DNA from: Butyrivibrio sp.
GTDB lineage: Bacteria > Bacillota > Clostridia > Lachnospirales > Lachnospiraceae
Direction: 5' to 3'
DNA: 64,000 bases
Assembly: GCF_015056685.1 (NCBI RefSeq)
Contig: NZ_SVFW01000019.1
Coordinates: 1 to 64,000, forward strand
Position 1 is the stretch's first letter. Each line of letters opens with the position of its first letter. The translations under genes were made by a program, and so were the position numbers. Under the pieces are notes generated by a model. It made no database searches, had not been told where the DNA came from, and was given only the letters and a program-made list of their open reading frames with translations. This document shows, one piece after another, positions 23,650-32,565 of the stretch.

Positions 23650-24954
23650 TCATTTCTTTACGACAGCACCATATATAACAAATGCCGACACTGAGCCATT
23701 AAAAGAATTCTTATAACTGCAAAGATCTATTGGCAATCCGTATACAGTCACCTTATCATTTTTATTCACCTCTGGGAGCTTTCCATTGCAGATCACAAAC
23801 ATTCGGTTTCCACTCGTATCCTCCACAATAAACCAAGTTATTGTGTTTTTATATATATCCTCTTGCCGGATCTGGATTATCTTTTTTGTGCTCACTTTTA
23901 TTATCTCATCATTGTGCTCGTTAGGCGTCTTATAAAGTTCATTTAACGTAACTTCAGAATTGATAAACGCTTCCAAGGCATCTTCGCTCTCCGCCATGAA
24001 TAAATCGTTATGAGCATCTATAAATTTCACGGAAGTATCACTAACTCCATAAGAAACAAAATCTTTAACCGTTCCTATGTACTTCAATAATTCTGACTGT
24101 GTAGGAGTGTTTTCTCCCTTAGTAAAATGCCCTGTAAAATCAGTGATATCGTCACTTTCAAAATCGATTGTTCCAATACCATCAAAAGTTCCATTTAAAA
24201 ATTCGCCGGTATATGTGTACTTATCACCATTTGAATTGGTCGCAGTGAACACGCCTTCACCACTAGCCTTGCCATCTAGAGTTGCGCCTTCATATTCTCC
24301 TGTTCTGGTAGTATCTGTGAACGGTACTGTATAGGAATTTGATTTTAAATTCCCCTCTCCAGACAGCTTTCCATCTGTCCAATTTCCATCATAACTAAGT
24401 TCTACGTCACCTGCTTTTACTTCAATCTTTCCTTCTCCATTAGGAATCCCATCTAAAACAGCACCATTGTACGTTCCTTCCAATGTTTGATTTTCATAAA
24501 GTAACGGATACGAATAATTTTCAATCGTCCCTTCGCCCTTTATCTCTCCGTTTTCAAAACTACCAACGTAATGCCATCCAAGGCTAGAGTTGTAATCGCC
24601 CTTTCCATCTATGACACCATCCTTAACGACCCCAGAGTAGACACCGTCATCATTTTTCACTCCAATCTTCACCTTGCATGGGAAATTTTCAACGGTCCCT
24701 TCACCCGAGAATGAGCCTTCCGTAAACGGACCATTGTATACCCAATTACTTGTATCATCTATCTTCACAACATACTTAGCTTGACCTATTGGCTTACCAT
24801 CCTCCAATGTACCCGTATACATTCCTTCATAGGTCTCGGTACCATTTACAACTTCTAAGTCATGGTCAACAACATCCTGCGTACATGCGGATAGATAAAT
24901 TGCCATACTTCCTATGAAAGCTACTAAAACCAGCTTTTTAAACACTTGTATCAT
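23650..24954 (-). CDS. MORN-repeat lipoprotein
   Basis: A 434-residue lipoprotein: hydrophobic signal, then lipobox IYLSACTQ. Residues 40-280 hold about eight MORN-type repeats (YEGMYTGTLEDGKPIGQ, YNGPFTEGSFSGEGTV, YVGSFENGEIKGEGTI, YDGNWTDGKLSGEGN, YTGEFLNGTFDGIGTI). The C-terminal region (NNITWFIVEDTSGNRMFVI-like, with DKVTVYGLPI) resembles an OB-type domain. MORN sheets bind lipids or proteins at membranes, and the ligand is unknown. The gene is 13 nt upstream of the LppM/SHOCT gene. Confidence 0.85.
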   Translation of the reverse strand: MIQVFKKLVLVAFIGSMAIYLSACTQDVVDHDLEVVNGTETYEGMYTGTLEDGKPIGQAKYVVKIDDTSNWVYNGPFTEGSFSGEGTVENFPCKVKIGVKNDDGVYSGVVKDGVIDGKGDYNSSLGWHYVGSFENGEIKGEGTIENYSYPLLYENQTLEGTYNGAVLDGIPNGEGKIEVKAGDVELSYDGNWTDGKLSGEGNLKSNSYTVPFTDTTRTGEYEGATLDGKASGEGVFTATNSNGDKYTYTGEFLNGTFDGIGTIDFESDDITDFTGHFTKGENTPTQSELLKYIGTVKDFVSYGVSDTSVKFIDAHNDLFMAESEDALEAFINSEVTLNELYKTPNEHNDEIIKVSTKKIIQIRQEDIYKNTITWFIVEDTSGNRMFVICNGKLPEVNKNDKVTVYGLPIDLCSYKNSFNGSVSAFVIYGAVVKK

Positions 24955-24996
24955 TTATTGACCTCCAAAGGACAATTGGTAAAAGCAACGTTCACA

Positions 24997-25917
24997 TTAC
25001 TGCGCTGACTTCATATACGCATCTGTAATCTTTCCGGACTCATCCATGTATACTTCCATAAGCTTACCTGACCATTCCTCATAATCCGAGTAGCTTCCAT
25101 TTCCGTTCTTAAGCATAAAATCTGCCATTTCAGAAACACCTTCGTTACTGATTTCCGCCAACTTGCCTATCTTGTCGTTACAGATTTCAGCCAATCCCTC
25201 TAAGCCCCCATTATTAGAAGCAGCTTCATTGTTGTATTCCTCTACTAGCCCTGGAGTAGCATCAATTATTTTCTGCTTATACTCTTTATAAATATCCTCA
25301 TAGCTTGAATACTTTCCAGAAGAAGCACTTTCTTCAACCTTGGACTCTGTTTTTTCTTTTGTTGCTGTTGTTGAAGACTTAGTATCTACTTTCTCATCAA
25401 CCTTAGTATCCTCTTTTGCCTCACTTTTGGTTTCTGTTTGCTCAACTGTAGTTGATGATGACGTATTAGTGCTTTCCGTTGATTTATTGGATGAACCGAT
25501 TGCAAAAAGAACGATCCAGAATACAACAGTAACAGCAATCTTTACTTTTATGTCCCAAGTATTCTTTTTTCTCCATATCAACACCATGACAGGTGCTGGG
25601 AAGAAAAATATCCACCCTAAAACCCACCAAATCATGTTATTCTTTTTCGGTGCTTCATTAACAGCAGATTCAGGATACCAGGTATGTCCGCAATCCTGGC
25701 AAAAACCTACTGTCCTATGAATGATTTGCTTTGCATTCTTACCACGTAATTCACCTTGATTCTCACGGTTAAATTTAATATTCGAACTACCACAATTAGG
25801 GCATCCCAGCTTGTTAAGCTGTTCCTGTTCTTTTTTCATGTCAAGCGAAATCTGAGTTCCACAAAATTCGCAAAAATTGCTGTTCCCTACCTCTGCTCCA
25901 CAGCTTGGACATTTCAT
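24997..25917 (-). CDS. Zinc-ribbon membrane protein with low-complexity linker
   Basis: A 306-residue protein with an N-terminal double zinc ribbon (CPSCGAEVGNSNFCEFCG and GCPNCGSSN...GFCQDCGHTWYP), two membrane helices at about residues 94-114 and 126-142, a long S/T/E/K linker (residues 145-200), and a helical C-terminal domain (YSSYEDIYKEYKQKIIDATPGLVEEYNNEAA). The linker and last domain should lie outside the cell. Such proteins are common in Lachnospiraceae and unassigned. The gene lies 14 nt from the rhomboid protease gene. Confidence 0.75.
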   Translation of the reverse strand: MKCPSCGAEVGNSNFCEFCGTQISLDMKKEQEQLNKLGCPNCGSSNIKFNRENQGELRGKNAKQIIHRTVGFCQDCGHTWYPESAVNEAPKKNNMIWWVLGWIFFFPAPVMVLIWRKKNTWDIKVKIAVTVVFWIVLFAIGSSNKSTESTNTSSSTTVEQTETKSEAKEDTKVDEKVDTKSSTTATKEKTESKVEESASSGKYSSYEDIYKEYKQKIIDATPGLVEEYNNEAASNNGGLEGLAEICNDKIGKLAEISNEGVSEMADFMLKNGNGSYSDYEEWSGKLMEVYMDESGKITDAYMKSAQ

Positions 25918-25931
25918 AATCTTCTTTCCTC

Positions 25932-26504
25932 CTATTTCTTTTTATTCAAGACATATCCAATAACCGCGCCTACAATGCCGCCAATAATGTGCGATAAATT
26001 CGAAACATTATCGTTAAGAAAAAGTCCCTCAAACACTTGTTGGCCAATAAAAATCACGGCCACTAAAATGAAAGTAAGCGGAATCTCTCCCTCCCGAAAA
26101 CTCGTAAATGACGTCAATAAAATAAATGCAAACACCACGCCACTTGCTCCACATAGTGCTACATTCCAGAAAAAAATGTAGTTTACCAACGCTGTTACCA
26201 ATGCTGTTACCAAAATAATAAAAACAATCAGTTGAGATCCGTGTTTCTCTTCCAAAAGCGGTCCCAGCAAAAGTATATATGAAGCATTCCCAATAAAGTG
26301 TTCCCAGTTGGCGTGCCCCAAAACATGGGTAAAAAATCTCACATAAGTAAGTGGCGATGACAGAGGCGAATGGTACGTAACAAATAAAGTATCCGTGATT
26401 CTTCCGCCTGATACTATTCCAAGTATTAGCGTTACAAGACTAGCAAAAACAAATCCTAAAATCACCGGAGAATTAAATGATATCTTTATCTTGCCCACTC
26501 TCAT
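25932..26504 (-). CDS. Rhomboid-family intramembrane serine protease
   Basis: A 190-residue rhomboid with about six membrane helices. The H-x-N box is in HANWEHFIGNASYI, the catalytic Ser in CGASGVVFAF (GASG), and the catalytic His in NLSHIIGGIVGAVIG. It cleaves membrane-spanning substrates within or near the bilayer. The next gene downstream, a zinc-ribbon membrane protein with a long flexible linker, is an attractive candidate substrate, but that is only inferred from adjacency. Confidence 0.87.
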   Translation of the reverse strand: MRVGKIKISFNSPVILGFVFASLVTLILGIVSGGRITDTLFVTYHSPLSSPLTYVRFFTHVLGHANWEHFIGNASYILLLGPLLEEKHGSQLIVFIILVTALVTALVNYIFFWNVALCGASGVVFAFILLTSFTSFREGEIPLTFILVAVIFIGQQVFEGLFLNDNVSNLSHIIGGIVGAVIGYVLNKKK

Positions 26505-26602
26505 CTTTATTAGCTCCTATGAGGTTTTTGTTGCAATATTAATTATAGTAAATAGCGTAAATATTTGCTCGTTTTTTGAAATATGTTTATATATTTTTAA
26601 GA

Positions 26603-26627
26603 AAAGGCCAGCAAAAGCTGGCCCTAC
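26603..26627 (-). terminator. Intrinsic terminator
   Basis: GGCCAGC-TTTT-GCTGGCC is followed on the minus strand by TTTTC. It lies 27 nt beyond the stop of the 57-residue membrane protein and separates the lipoprotein group from the rhomboid group. Confidence 0.8.
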
Positions 26628-26653
26628 CCTCGTAGTATTTACTACAAATATCC

Positions 26654-26827
26654 TTATTTACATAAAATCCCCTTCAATTTCTTGTTAACAATAATGAAAC
26701 CTATGCCGCATAGAATAGCAGTCACCGCACCAACTATACATGCTACCCCAATATCTCCAAACATCATCATACCCATTGCAATTCCAACAACGCCCCAAAT
26801 AATAAGCATAATTCCAATAATCATCAT
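26654..26827 (-). CDS. 57-residue membrane protein (short gene)
   Basis: A small frame starting ATG-ATG at 26827 with AAAAGGAGAT 10 nt upstream, coding for 57 residues with two hydrophobic helices (MIIGIMLIIWGVVGIAMGMM and VACIVGAVTAILCGIGFIIV) and a basic end NKKLKGILCK. It follows the lipoprotein gene by 17 nt and is followed by a strong terminator, so it is a real operon member. Function is unknown. Confidence 0.75.
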   Translation of the reverse strand: MMIIGIMLIIWGVVGIAMGMMMFGDIGVACIVGAVTAILCGIGFIIVNKKLKGILCK

Positions 26828-26844
26828 ATTTTCTAATCTCCTTT

Positions 26845-27921
26845 TTAATATCCGAATGTGTGAGCCTGATTTAGAAATACTTCTATCCTGTCATAGTCTG
26901 TCCCATACACAAGATTGTCATAAGTTTTTACATTATATACGCTCACCTTCTCCGTTTCCGTACTACCAGGAAGCACATCATAAACATCTTCCGGATAAGT
27001 AATTGTTACGATATCTTCTCCTTTATAAAGGACGACATCATATTCAATCTCATCAATTGTAACATCACTATTGTTGGTAATCTTTACTATTACACAGTCA
27101 CTACCAGGATTGGATTCAATCGCAATATCTTCAGAATGATTCACATAGCTTGGATGATCTCCCAAGCTCATTTTGTATTCTATCTCCGAGCTGTCAAATC
27201 CAGAAGAAGGTACATCCATCTTCGACACAACTGTATATCCCGGTAGAATCATATCGTGACCATCAGAGTCCATGTCTATTGTATTTCCAGATGCATCCAA
27301 ATAATTCACCTGTACTTCCAGCTCATCGATAATAGTCTTACTATTATTTGTCACAAACACGACCGCTTGTCCATCCATTGTCATCTCACCATGAATGTCA
27401 AGTTGCTTGGACACTTCTTCTGCGCTCTGTCCGCTCTCTTCAGGTTTTTCCGGTTCAGACTGCGTAATGGCATTTTTTTCTTCAGTATCCTGAGTATCTG
27501 GCGATGCAATCTCTTCAACTAGGTTAGTCTCTGTAGTCGATGGCCCAGCCCCTACAATCGTACTCTCCCCAATAGTTCCGTCACTTATTTTTTCATATTT
27601 AATAAACCACGATCCCAACGAGCTCGTAATCTCAGTTGCTTTCACATCAACAGTATCGCCAGCTTTTATATCTGGATTTCTTGCAGATATAAAATTCAGA
27701 TGTTCTCCAGCCCACACGTTATATCCCATGGCCGAATCCGGATGCAGCTCTGCCGCATAAAACCTCACAGTCTTCCCTTCTAGATTTTCTCCTGCATTAA
27801 GTGCTGCTTCAAATGACTCAGCATCACCAAAATCCAGAACAGTAGCCGAGCTTCCGCAGCCTGAAAGCATCAGCACGGTAGTTATTAGCAAGCATAAAAA
27901 TAGTCTCATTTTTTTACTCAT
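26845..27921 (-). CDS. Secreted lipoprotein with FxLYD-like domains
   Basis: A 358-residue lipoprotein with lipobox MLSGCGSS. The first domain (FEAALNAGENLEGKTVRFYAAELHPDSAMGYNVWAG) resembles a small OB-like extracellular domain. A Glu/Pro/Ser-rich linker leads to two beta-sandwich repeats, each with the phrase F/VxVTNNSxxTIDELEVxVxYLD or VKITNNSDVTIDEIEYDVVLY. Those are FxLYD-type domains found in cell-envelope proteins. No enzyme motif was seen. The 57-residue membrane protein follows in the same transcript. Confidence 0.75.
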   Translation of the reverse strand: MSKKMRLFLCLLITTVLMLSGCGSSATVLDFGDAESFEAALNAGENLEGKTVRFYAAELHPDSAMGYNVWAGEHLNFISARNPDIKAGDTVDVKATEITSSLGSWFIKYEKISDGTIGESTIVGAGPSTTETNLVEEIASPDTQDTEEKNAITQSEPEKPEESGQSAEEVSKQLDIHGEMTMDGQAVVFVTNNSKTIIDELEVQVNYLDASGNTIDMDSDGHDMILPGYTVVSKMDVPSSGFDSSEIEYKMSLGDHPSYVNHSEDIAIESNPGSDCVIVKITNNSDVTIDEIEYDVVLYKGEDIVTITYPEDVYDVLPGSTETEKVSVYNVKTYDNLVYGTDYDRIEVFLNQAHTFGY

Positions 27922-27947
27922 GTTCTTCTTTCCTCTCTTTATACTTC

Positions 27948-28409
27948 TTAGTCTTGAATTCCGCTTGATCGTAGCGGCTTCATTTTGTTAGCCAGAAGCA
28001 TTTCGTTGATATCGATAATGCTTCCAGGATGTTCATTAAAGAATGTCATCAATAGTGCATCTCTCGGATCTCTTGCATATAGCGTATCCATGTGATAGAT
28101 CTTAAGTGCCTGCTGTGTCTCTTTCAATGTAAACTCCGCAGCATAGCAAATTCTCAGGATTACATCCCTCTGTTTCGTTACCTTCTCCTCAGATAAGAGC
28201 TTATAGCCATATCCCTGTGAGATATCAGCCTTTAGCAAGATATCCTGCTTTTGAAGCCCTTTCTCTCTGAACTTTTCATTCATGTATTTCATGAAATCTC
28301 TGTTCCCATCAAGAAGGTCTCCCTCGTTATCGTCTACGAAGTTTGCTATATCCTCCGGATGAGTATGTTCCAATATTTCTTCCAGTTCCTTGGTGTTCTT
28401 TTTATACAT
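27948..28409 (-). CDS. HTH-like regulator divergent to a Ser/Thr kinase
   Basis: A 153-residue helical protein. Residues 50-100 (GLQKQDILLKADISQGYGYKLLSEEKVTKQRDVILRICYAAEFTLKETQQAL) look like an XRE-type helix-turn-helix without close family name. In related genomes such proteins stand next to small kinases, as here, where 48 bp separate the divergent start codons. It could be a repressor of the shared promoter or a phosphorylation target. Both are inferences. Confidence 0.6.
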   Translation of the reverse strand: MYKKNTKELEEILEHTHPEDIANFVDDNEGDLLDGNRDFMKYMNEKFREKGLQKQDILLKADISQGYGYKLLSEEKVTKQRDVILRICYAAEFTLKETQQALKIYHMDTLYARDPRDALLMTFFNEHPGSIIDINEMLLANKMKPLRSSGIQD

Positions 28410-28457
28410 TTATGTACCTCTTTACTGTGATATACTTGAATTACGCGAGGTGCTAAT

Positions 28458-29168
28458 ATGTTTGATAGTCCGTTACCGATTTCCTTCTACAAGGAAATCG
28501 CCACACTTAGTGAAGAACATCAAATTCATATTGTCCAACATATTGAGACCAAAAAGATTTATCTCAAAAAAAATTTGAAGGTCTATAATCTTGCTGTATT
28601 TGAACAGCTTTTTAAAAATCCTGTCAGGAACATTCCTCGTATTTATGCAATGTATGAGCATGATGATGTACTAACAATAATCGAAGAATACATTTCGGGC
28701 GACACTCTTGAAGAAATCATTGATTTGTGTGGTACCGTATCTGAATCTGATGCAATCTGCTATGCTATAAAGCTTTGCGACATACTCATTGCTCTGCATT
28801 CTCAGACGCCATCACTGATACACCGTGACATCAAACCGTCAAATGTCATTCTCACCGAAGATGAACGTATAATTCTCATTGACCTAAACGCAGCACGCCA
28901 ATGTTTAGCTGAAAAAGGTCGTGATACAAGACTTATTGGCACTGAAGGCTATGCTGCTCCAGAGCAATTTGGTTTTGGCAACTCATCATGCCAAACTGAT
29001 ATTTATGCTGTGGGAAATATTATTAAGGCACTTATAGGTCTTGACAATCATTCCTCCATGAAAGTATCACCAAAACTCAATGTAGTAATCAACAAATGCT
29101 TGGAAATGAATCCAAAAGACAGATACCAATCGGCCTCGCTACTAAAGGCTGCTTTGGAAAAGATCTGA
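28458..29168 (+). CDS. Small Ser/Thr protein kinase with DLN in place of DFG
   Basis: A 236-residue soluble kinase covering only the kinase domain. The catalytic loop HRDIKPSNVIL is intact, and the metal-binding motif reads IDLNAAR instead of DFG. The activation segment has GTEGYAAPEQF, the C-lobe QTDIYAVG. A lysine is available in the N-lobe (KKIYLKKNLKV), but the Gly-rich loop is weak. GAGGTG precedes the start. It has no sensor domain of its own. The divergent HTH protein and the downstream zinc-ribbon membrane protein are candidate partners. Confidence 0.87.
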   Translation: MFDSPLPISFYKEIATLSEEHQIHIVQHIETKKIYLKKNLKVYNLAVFEQLFKNPVRNIPRIYAMYEHDDVLTIIEEYISGDTLEEIIDLCGTVSESDAICYAIKLCDILIALHSQTPSLIHRDIKPSNVILTEDERIILIDLNAARQCLAEKGRDTRLIGTEGYAAPEQFGFGNSSCQTDIYAVGNIIKALIGLDNHSSMKVSPKLNVVINKCLEMNPKDRYQSASLLKAALEKI

Positions 29169-29260
29169 ATATTCCCTCCTCACAGGTACATTATAGCAAT
29201 TACAAACGCAAATGCTCCCACCGTAGCAGTGGGAATGATATTAAAAAATGGTAAACTTTT

Positions 29261-30367
29261 ATGAAACTAATTAACTGCCCCGTATGCGGCACCAGATGCT
29301 CTGCTGTTGCTGAGAAGTGTCCTGAATGCGGATTTGAAATCAAGAGCTATTTCGGAAACATAAAACAGGATACCAAGAAACATAGGCATCCTGTCATTTT
29401 TGTTGCCGGTTTAGCAGCTGCAGTAATTATACTTTTGGTTTTGATTGCTACATATAACCGAAGTAGCGTTTCAGTCACAAATCCATCCCCAGGCGCAAAA
29501 TCTCTCGATGACTTATTCCCTCTAGAATCACAACAAGAATCCTCCATCACAGTTCCCTCTCAAGATGCCTCCAATGGAATAGATGTAAGTGGTGTTTATA
29601 GTGGCGATGACCATGAAATCCTAGTACTTAACGATGATGGATTAGCATATTATTACTGTACGTCAATCGAGTTTACAGAGCTGCAGTGCCCTTGGTATAT
29701 AAGGGACGATGATGTTTGCATAGATTTTTCCAGGCTTCACTGCACAGTAAATGCGAAGATCGATGAAAAAGAATTGCTTTTTAAGTCGGATAGCATAAAT
29801 TGGAACACTGAGCTCTTTACAAAACTAGATGTAGAGCCAGAGCAATATCTTTCGAAAGCGCTCTCCACTAGCGATCCCAATGCCACTTTGAACTATGACG
29901 GAACATTGTCTTACCAGTTGGACGGTATATCTTATACTCTTCCAAAGAGTTTTGTGGATTTCGAAGATTCTTTTGATAGCATGCCGGATAGTTCAGCATT
30001 CATCGACTATGATGTTCAAAGCGATTACTCCTCTGCCGTGTTATTTCATCGCACTTCTGGTAAGCCATTAGATGAAAGCTCGGCCCAAAAGGATGTTTTA
30101 TCATTTACATCCGGGTTCTTCGATAATCCTTCAACCGATGGGTGCGTAGCTACAAGTGTAGCTGGGTACAACGGCTATCTTGTAAACGTATCAGGATACC
30201 TTAACAAAGGATTCAGCAGGCTTCAGAACTACGAAGCCTCGGGTTTTGTTATTATTTTCTACAATAATCAAACTCGTAACAACAACTATATAATGATGGT
30301 TCAGAGTACAAACAGAAACATCGATAACACTGCGAAATTTGGTGAAATACTTAAGTCCGCACACTAA
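29261..30367 (+). CDS. Zinc-ribbon membrane protein
   Basis: A 368-residue protein with an N-terminal zinc ribbon (NCPVCGTRCSAVAEKCPECGFE), one membrane helix at about residues 46-64 and a large extracellular part. It resembles the ribbon-helix-domain layout of the protein at 24997-25917 but has a different outer domain (GVYSGDDHEILVLNDDGLAYYY, then SYQLDGISYTLPKSF). It lies 92 nt downstream of the small kinase on the same strand. Function unknown; a membrane readout or target of the kinase is possible. Confidence 0.7.
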   Translation: MKLINCPVCGTRCSAVAEKCPECGFEIKSYFGNIKQDTKKHRHPVIFVAGLAAAVIILLVLIATYNRSSVSVTNPSPGAKSLDDLFPLESQQESSITVPSQDASNGIDVSGVYSGDDHEILVLNDDGLAYYYCTSIEFTELQCPWYIRDDDVCIDFSRLHCTVNAKIDEKELLFKSDSINWNTELFTKLDVEPEQYLSKALSTSDPNATLNYDGTLSYQLDGISYTLPKSFVDFEDSFDSMPDSSAFIDYDVQSDYSSAVLFHRTSGKPLDESSAQKDVLSFTSGFFDNPSTDGCVATSVAGYNGYLVNVSGYLNKGFSRLQNYEASGFVIIFYNNQTRNNNYIMMVQSTNRNIDNTAKFGEILKSAH

Positions 30368-30390
30368 AGCTCATTTATATACGCAAATTA

Positions 30391-30421
30391 AAAGGGTGCT
30401 CAATATGGAAGCACCCTTTAT
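30391..30421. terminator. Bidirectional terminator between convergent genes
   Basis: AAAGGGTGCT and AGCACCCTTT form a 10-bp stem with a 9-nt loop. The minus-strand product is followed by TTTTAATTT, the plus-strand one by TTTATCCTT. It separates the zinc-ribbon gene from the convergent BIG2-like gene. Confidence 0.75.
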
Positions 30422-30426
30422 CCTTA

Positions 30427-31524
30427 TTATGGATTACATTTCTTACACGGCTGATATCCCTGCGATATTATATCATCCCTATTTGTAGCAGTAGCATAGT
30501 TCTCTGGGCTTATTTTAGGAACAGATGAACAACTAGCATAATGGAATTTCTTTGAGCTTGTATTCAGCACATACTCAGTGGTATTCTGTTGCTCTGTATT
30601 GTTATAAGTGTCAAAATTATCCGCATTGCCACCACCAGTTCCTGCCCCAGAACCCGTACCTGTCGTAGACTCCTGAGCATTTCCAGCTACAGCTGCCACC
30701 TGTGCACTACCTGCTGCCTCAGCCGCCTTCACCTCCGCATCTTTCTTAGCTGCTTCTTCAGCGGCTGCCTTTTCCTTCGCCAATTTTTCCTCTTCGGCCT
30801 TCTTTTGGGCTTCTTCTGCGGCTTTCTTCTCGGCCTCAGCTTTTTCAGCTGCCTCTTTTTCCTTAGCGATCTTTTCTTCGTCTACCTTGACAGTTACCTT
30901 TTTATGCTCAGATTCGACTGAACCATCAGTTGTTACCGCATAAATCTCCGTTTCGCCAGGTTTAATTCCCTTTACATTAAAGCGAAGGTCTCCATTCTCA
31001 GTTACGCCAGCAAAGACAATGGTTGCAATCTTGGAATCTGAACTAACAAACTTAACATCTTTAACGGAGAATAATTCCTTGTCCCTTACTTCAGCCTTAA
31101 CAAAATACGTTGAATCCTCATTCCCTTCAACAATATCTATGCTTCTTCCATCTGAAAAGGATAATGCAATTATATTGTTTTCATCTTCCACTACGGAAGC
31201 TGCCTCGTCCGCTTGTTCTTCAAGATTAACAATGCGTTCTTCCACAATGTCCTCAGTATTATTCTCAATAATTTCCGTCTGAGTTGAAGGAAATGTAGCA
31301 AAACTGGCGATAGCCAAAACAACACCCGATGCGATAGCTATTAGTTTGCCTTGAAATTTTTCAGGCAATAATGCAAAAATCTTCTTTCTAAGCGGCGATA
31401 CTATCACAGCAAATGCAAGAAATAATAATCCACTTAAAATGCCACCACTGGTTGTAAATGCTACTAGAGCAAATAAAACAATAAAACCTGCTAAAACCCA
31501 CTGCACAATGTTCCAAACTTTCAT
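30427..31524 (-). CDS. Membrane-anchored BIG2-like protein with Ada-like Cys-rich end
   Basis: A 365-residue protein. Two hydrophobic segments at the N-terminus (residues 8-42 and 62-80) anchor it. A BIG2-type beta domain follows (VKDVKFVSSDSKIATIVFAG then GIKPGETEIYAVTTDGS), then a long Ala/Glu/Lys coiled region (residues 215-275), a Gly/Thr-rich linker, and a C-terminal 45-residue module KKFHYASCSSV...GYQPCKKCNP. That module, shared with the nuclease upstream, resembles the metal-binding domain of Ada. Likely surface-exposed. Confidence 0.75.
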   Translation of the reverse strand: MKVWNIVQWVLAGFIVLFALVAFTTSGGILSGLLFLAFAVIVSPLRKKIFALLPEKFQGKLIAIASGVVLAIASFATFPSTQTEIIENNTEDIVEERIVNLEEQADEAASVVEDENNIIALSFSDGRSIDIVEGNEDSTYFVKAEVRDKELFSVKDVKFVSSDSKIATIVFAGVTENGDLRFNVKGIKPGETEIYAVTTDGSVESEHKKVTVKVDEEKIAKEKEAAEKAEAEKKAAEEAQKKAEEEKLAKEKAAAEEAAKKDAEVKAAEAAGSAQVAAVAGNAQESTTGTGSGAGTGGGNADNFDTYNNTEQQNTTEYVLNTSSKKFHYASCSSVPKISPENYATATNRDDIISQGYQPCKKCNP

Positions 31525-31549
31525 TTTAAATTAACATCCTCCTGTTATT

Positions 31550-32518
31550 CTATGGATTACATCTCTTACAAGGCACATACCCTTGCTCGATCAGTTCTTC
31601 ACGTGACCCATCAAAATATAGTTTATTCTTTTCTTTCATATCTTCAACACTGCTGCATGATGGATAATGAAACTTCTTAGTATTCTTATTGGCAACATAT
31701 GAAGATTTGGTTATAGTCTCGCTTTTTGTCTCAGCTATACTATTCTCAGCAGCAGATGGAGTCTCTCTTGTTACGGTCGTATCAGAAACTACCGCATCCT
31801 TAAGGACAAAGCCTTCATCAATAGCATTGCTTCCATCAGCGTAGTCTATAGCAATCCCAGGCTGAACATTAAAACAAAATACATTGAAGGATACTCCTTT
31901 GCCCTTATCTTCAACAGAATAAGCTTCCATTTTTACCCCTGAACACAGAAGGTTGTTTCCTTCAAAGACAGGTGTAACCCTATACATTACATGATTTCCA
32001 GTGCTCTTAATATACGATGCAACCATATTCTCATATGGGAGCATTCCTTCAATATTCATGTACCGAGTTCCTGTAATAAGATTTCTCTCATTCGCATTCT
32101 CCCCGGTGAGTTGGAAACCAATCATATGGCACCGATTATACAAATATGCAGGGTTTGAATCAACTATTCCAGGATACTTGTTCTGATTCCATCCTGTAGG
32201 CTTTACCATTCCTATGGAGCCACGCTCCTCTGTTGGCATAAGATCTTCACCAATGCATGCCATCGCCGTACTGCATCTTCCAAGGCTATCCAATTTCCCA
32301 TATTCTTCGTAGGAGTTGGTTGTGACCTCGGACGAAGAAAACTGCGGAACATTGCCGTTAAGCTGTACCGATGCACTCCCTGAATACGTTGGATAAGCAT
32401 CTTTCGCCTCACTAACAAGTGTAGTTCCACCACATGCGCTTCCAAAGAAGATTGAAACAATAAATACAAGAAGAACTGTCGTTATGCATTTGTAAGTTAA
32501 TCTTTCAAGTCTTTCCAT
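31550..32518 (-). CDS. Secreted DNA-entry-type nuclease with Ada-like zinc module
   Basis: A 322-residue DNA/RNA non-specific endonuclease. A signal-like helix precedes ACGG; the nuclease domain has PTGWNQNKYP, the catalytic box NRCHMIGFQLTGENANERNL and ITGTRYMNIEGMLPYE, which match DNA-entry nucleases of Firmicutes. The usual DRGH is NRCH here, as in many relatives. The C-terminal module KKFHYPSCSSV...GYVPCKRCNP is shared with the neighbouring gene. The start at 32518 has GGGGAG upstream. Expression should depend on the c-di-GMP riboswitch and terminator in its leader. Confidence 0.87.
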   Translation of the reverse strand: MERLERLTYKCITTVLLVFIVSIFFGSACGGTTLVSEAKDAYPTYSGSASVQLNGNVPQFSSSEVTTNSYEEYGKLDSLGRCSTAMACIGEDLMPTEERGSIGMVKPTGWNQNKYPGIVDSNPAYLYNRCHMIGFQLTGENANERNLITGTRYMNIEGMLPYENMVASYIKSTGNHVMYRVTPVFEGNNLLCSGVKMEAYSVEDKGKGVSFNVFCFNVQPGIAIDYADGSNAIDEGFVLKDAVVSDTTVTRETPSAAENSIAETKSETITKSSYVANKNTKKFHYPSCSSVEDMKEKNKLYFDGSREELIEQGYVPCKRCNP

Positions 32519-32530
32519 ATCTCTCCCCTC

Positions 32531-32560
32531 AAAAGAAAAACACCGCATCGCTGCAGTGTC
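32531..32560 (-). terminator. Riboswitch expression-platform terminator
   Basis: On the minus strand ACACTGCA-GCGA-TGCGGTGT is followed by TTTTTCTTTT, between the riboswitch aptamer and the ribosome site of the nuclease. The sequence CAGCTGCA at the 3' side of the aptamer can compete with the left arm, which gives a plausible ligand-dependent switch. Confidence 0.75.
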
Positions 32561-32565
32561 AAACA

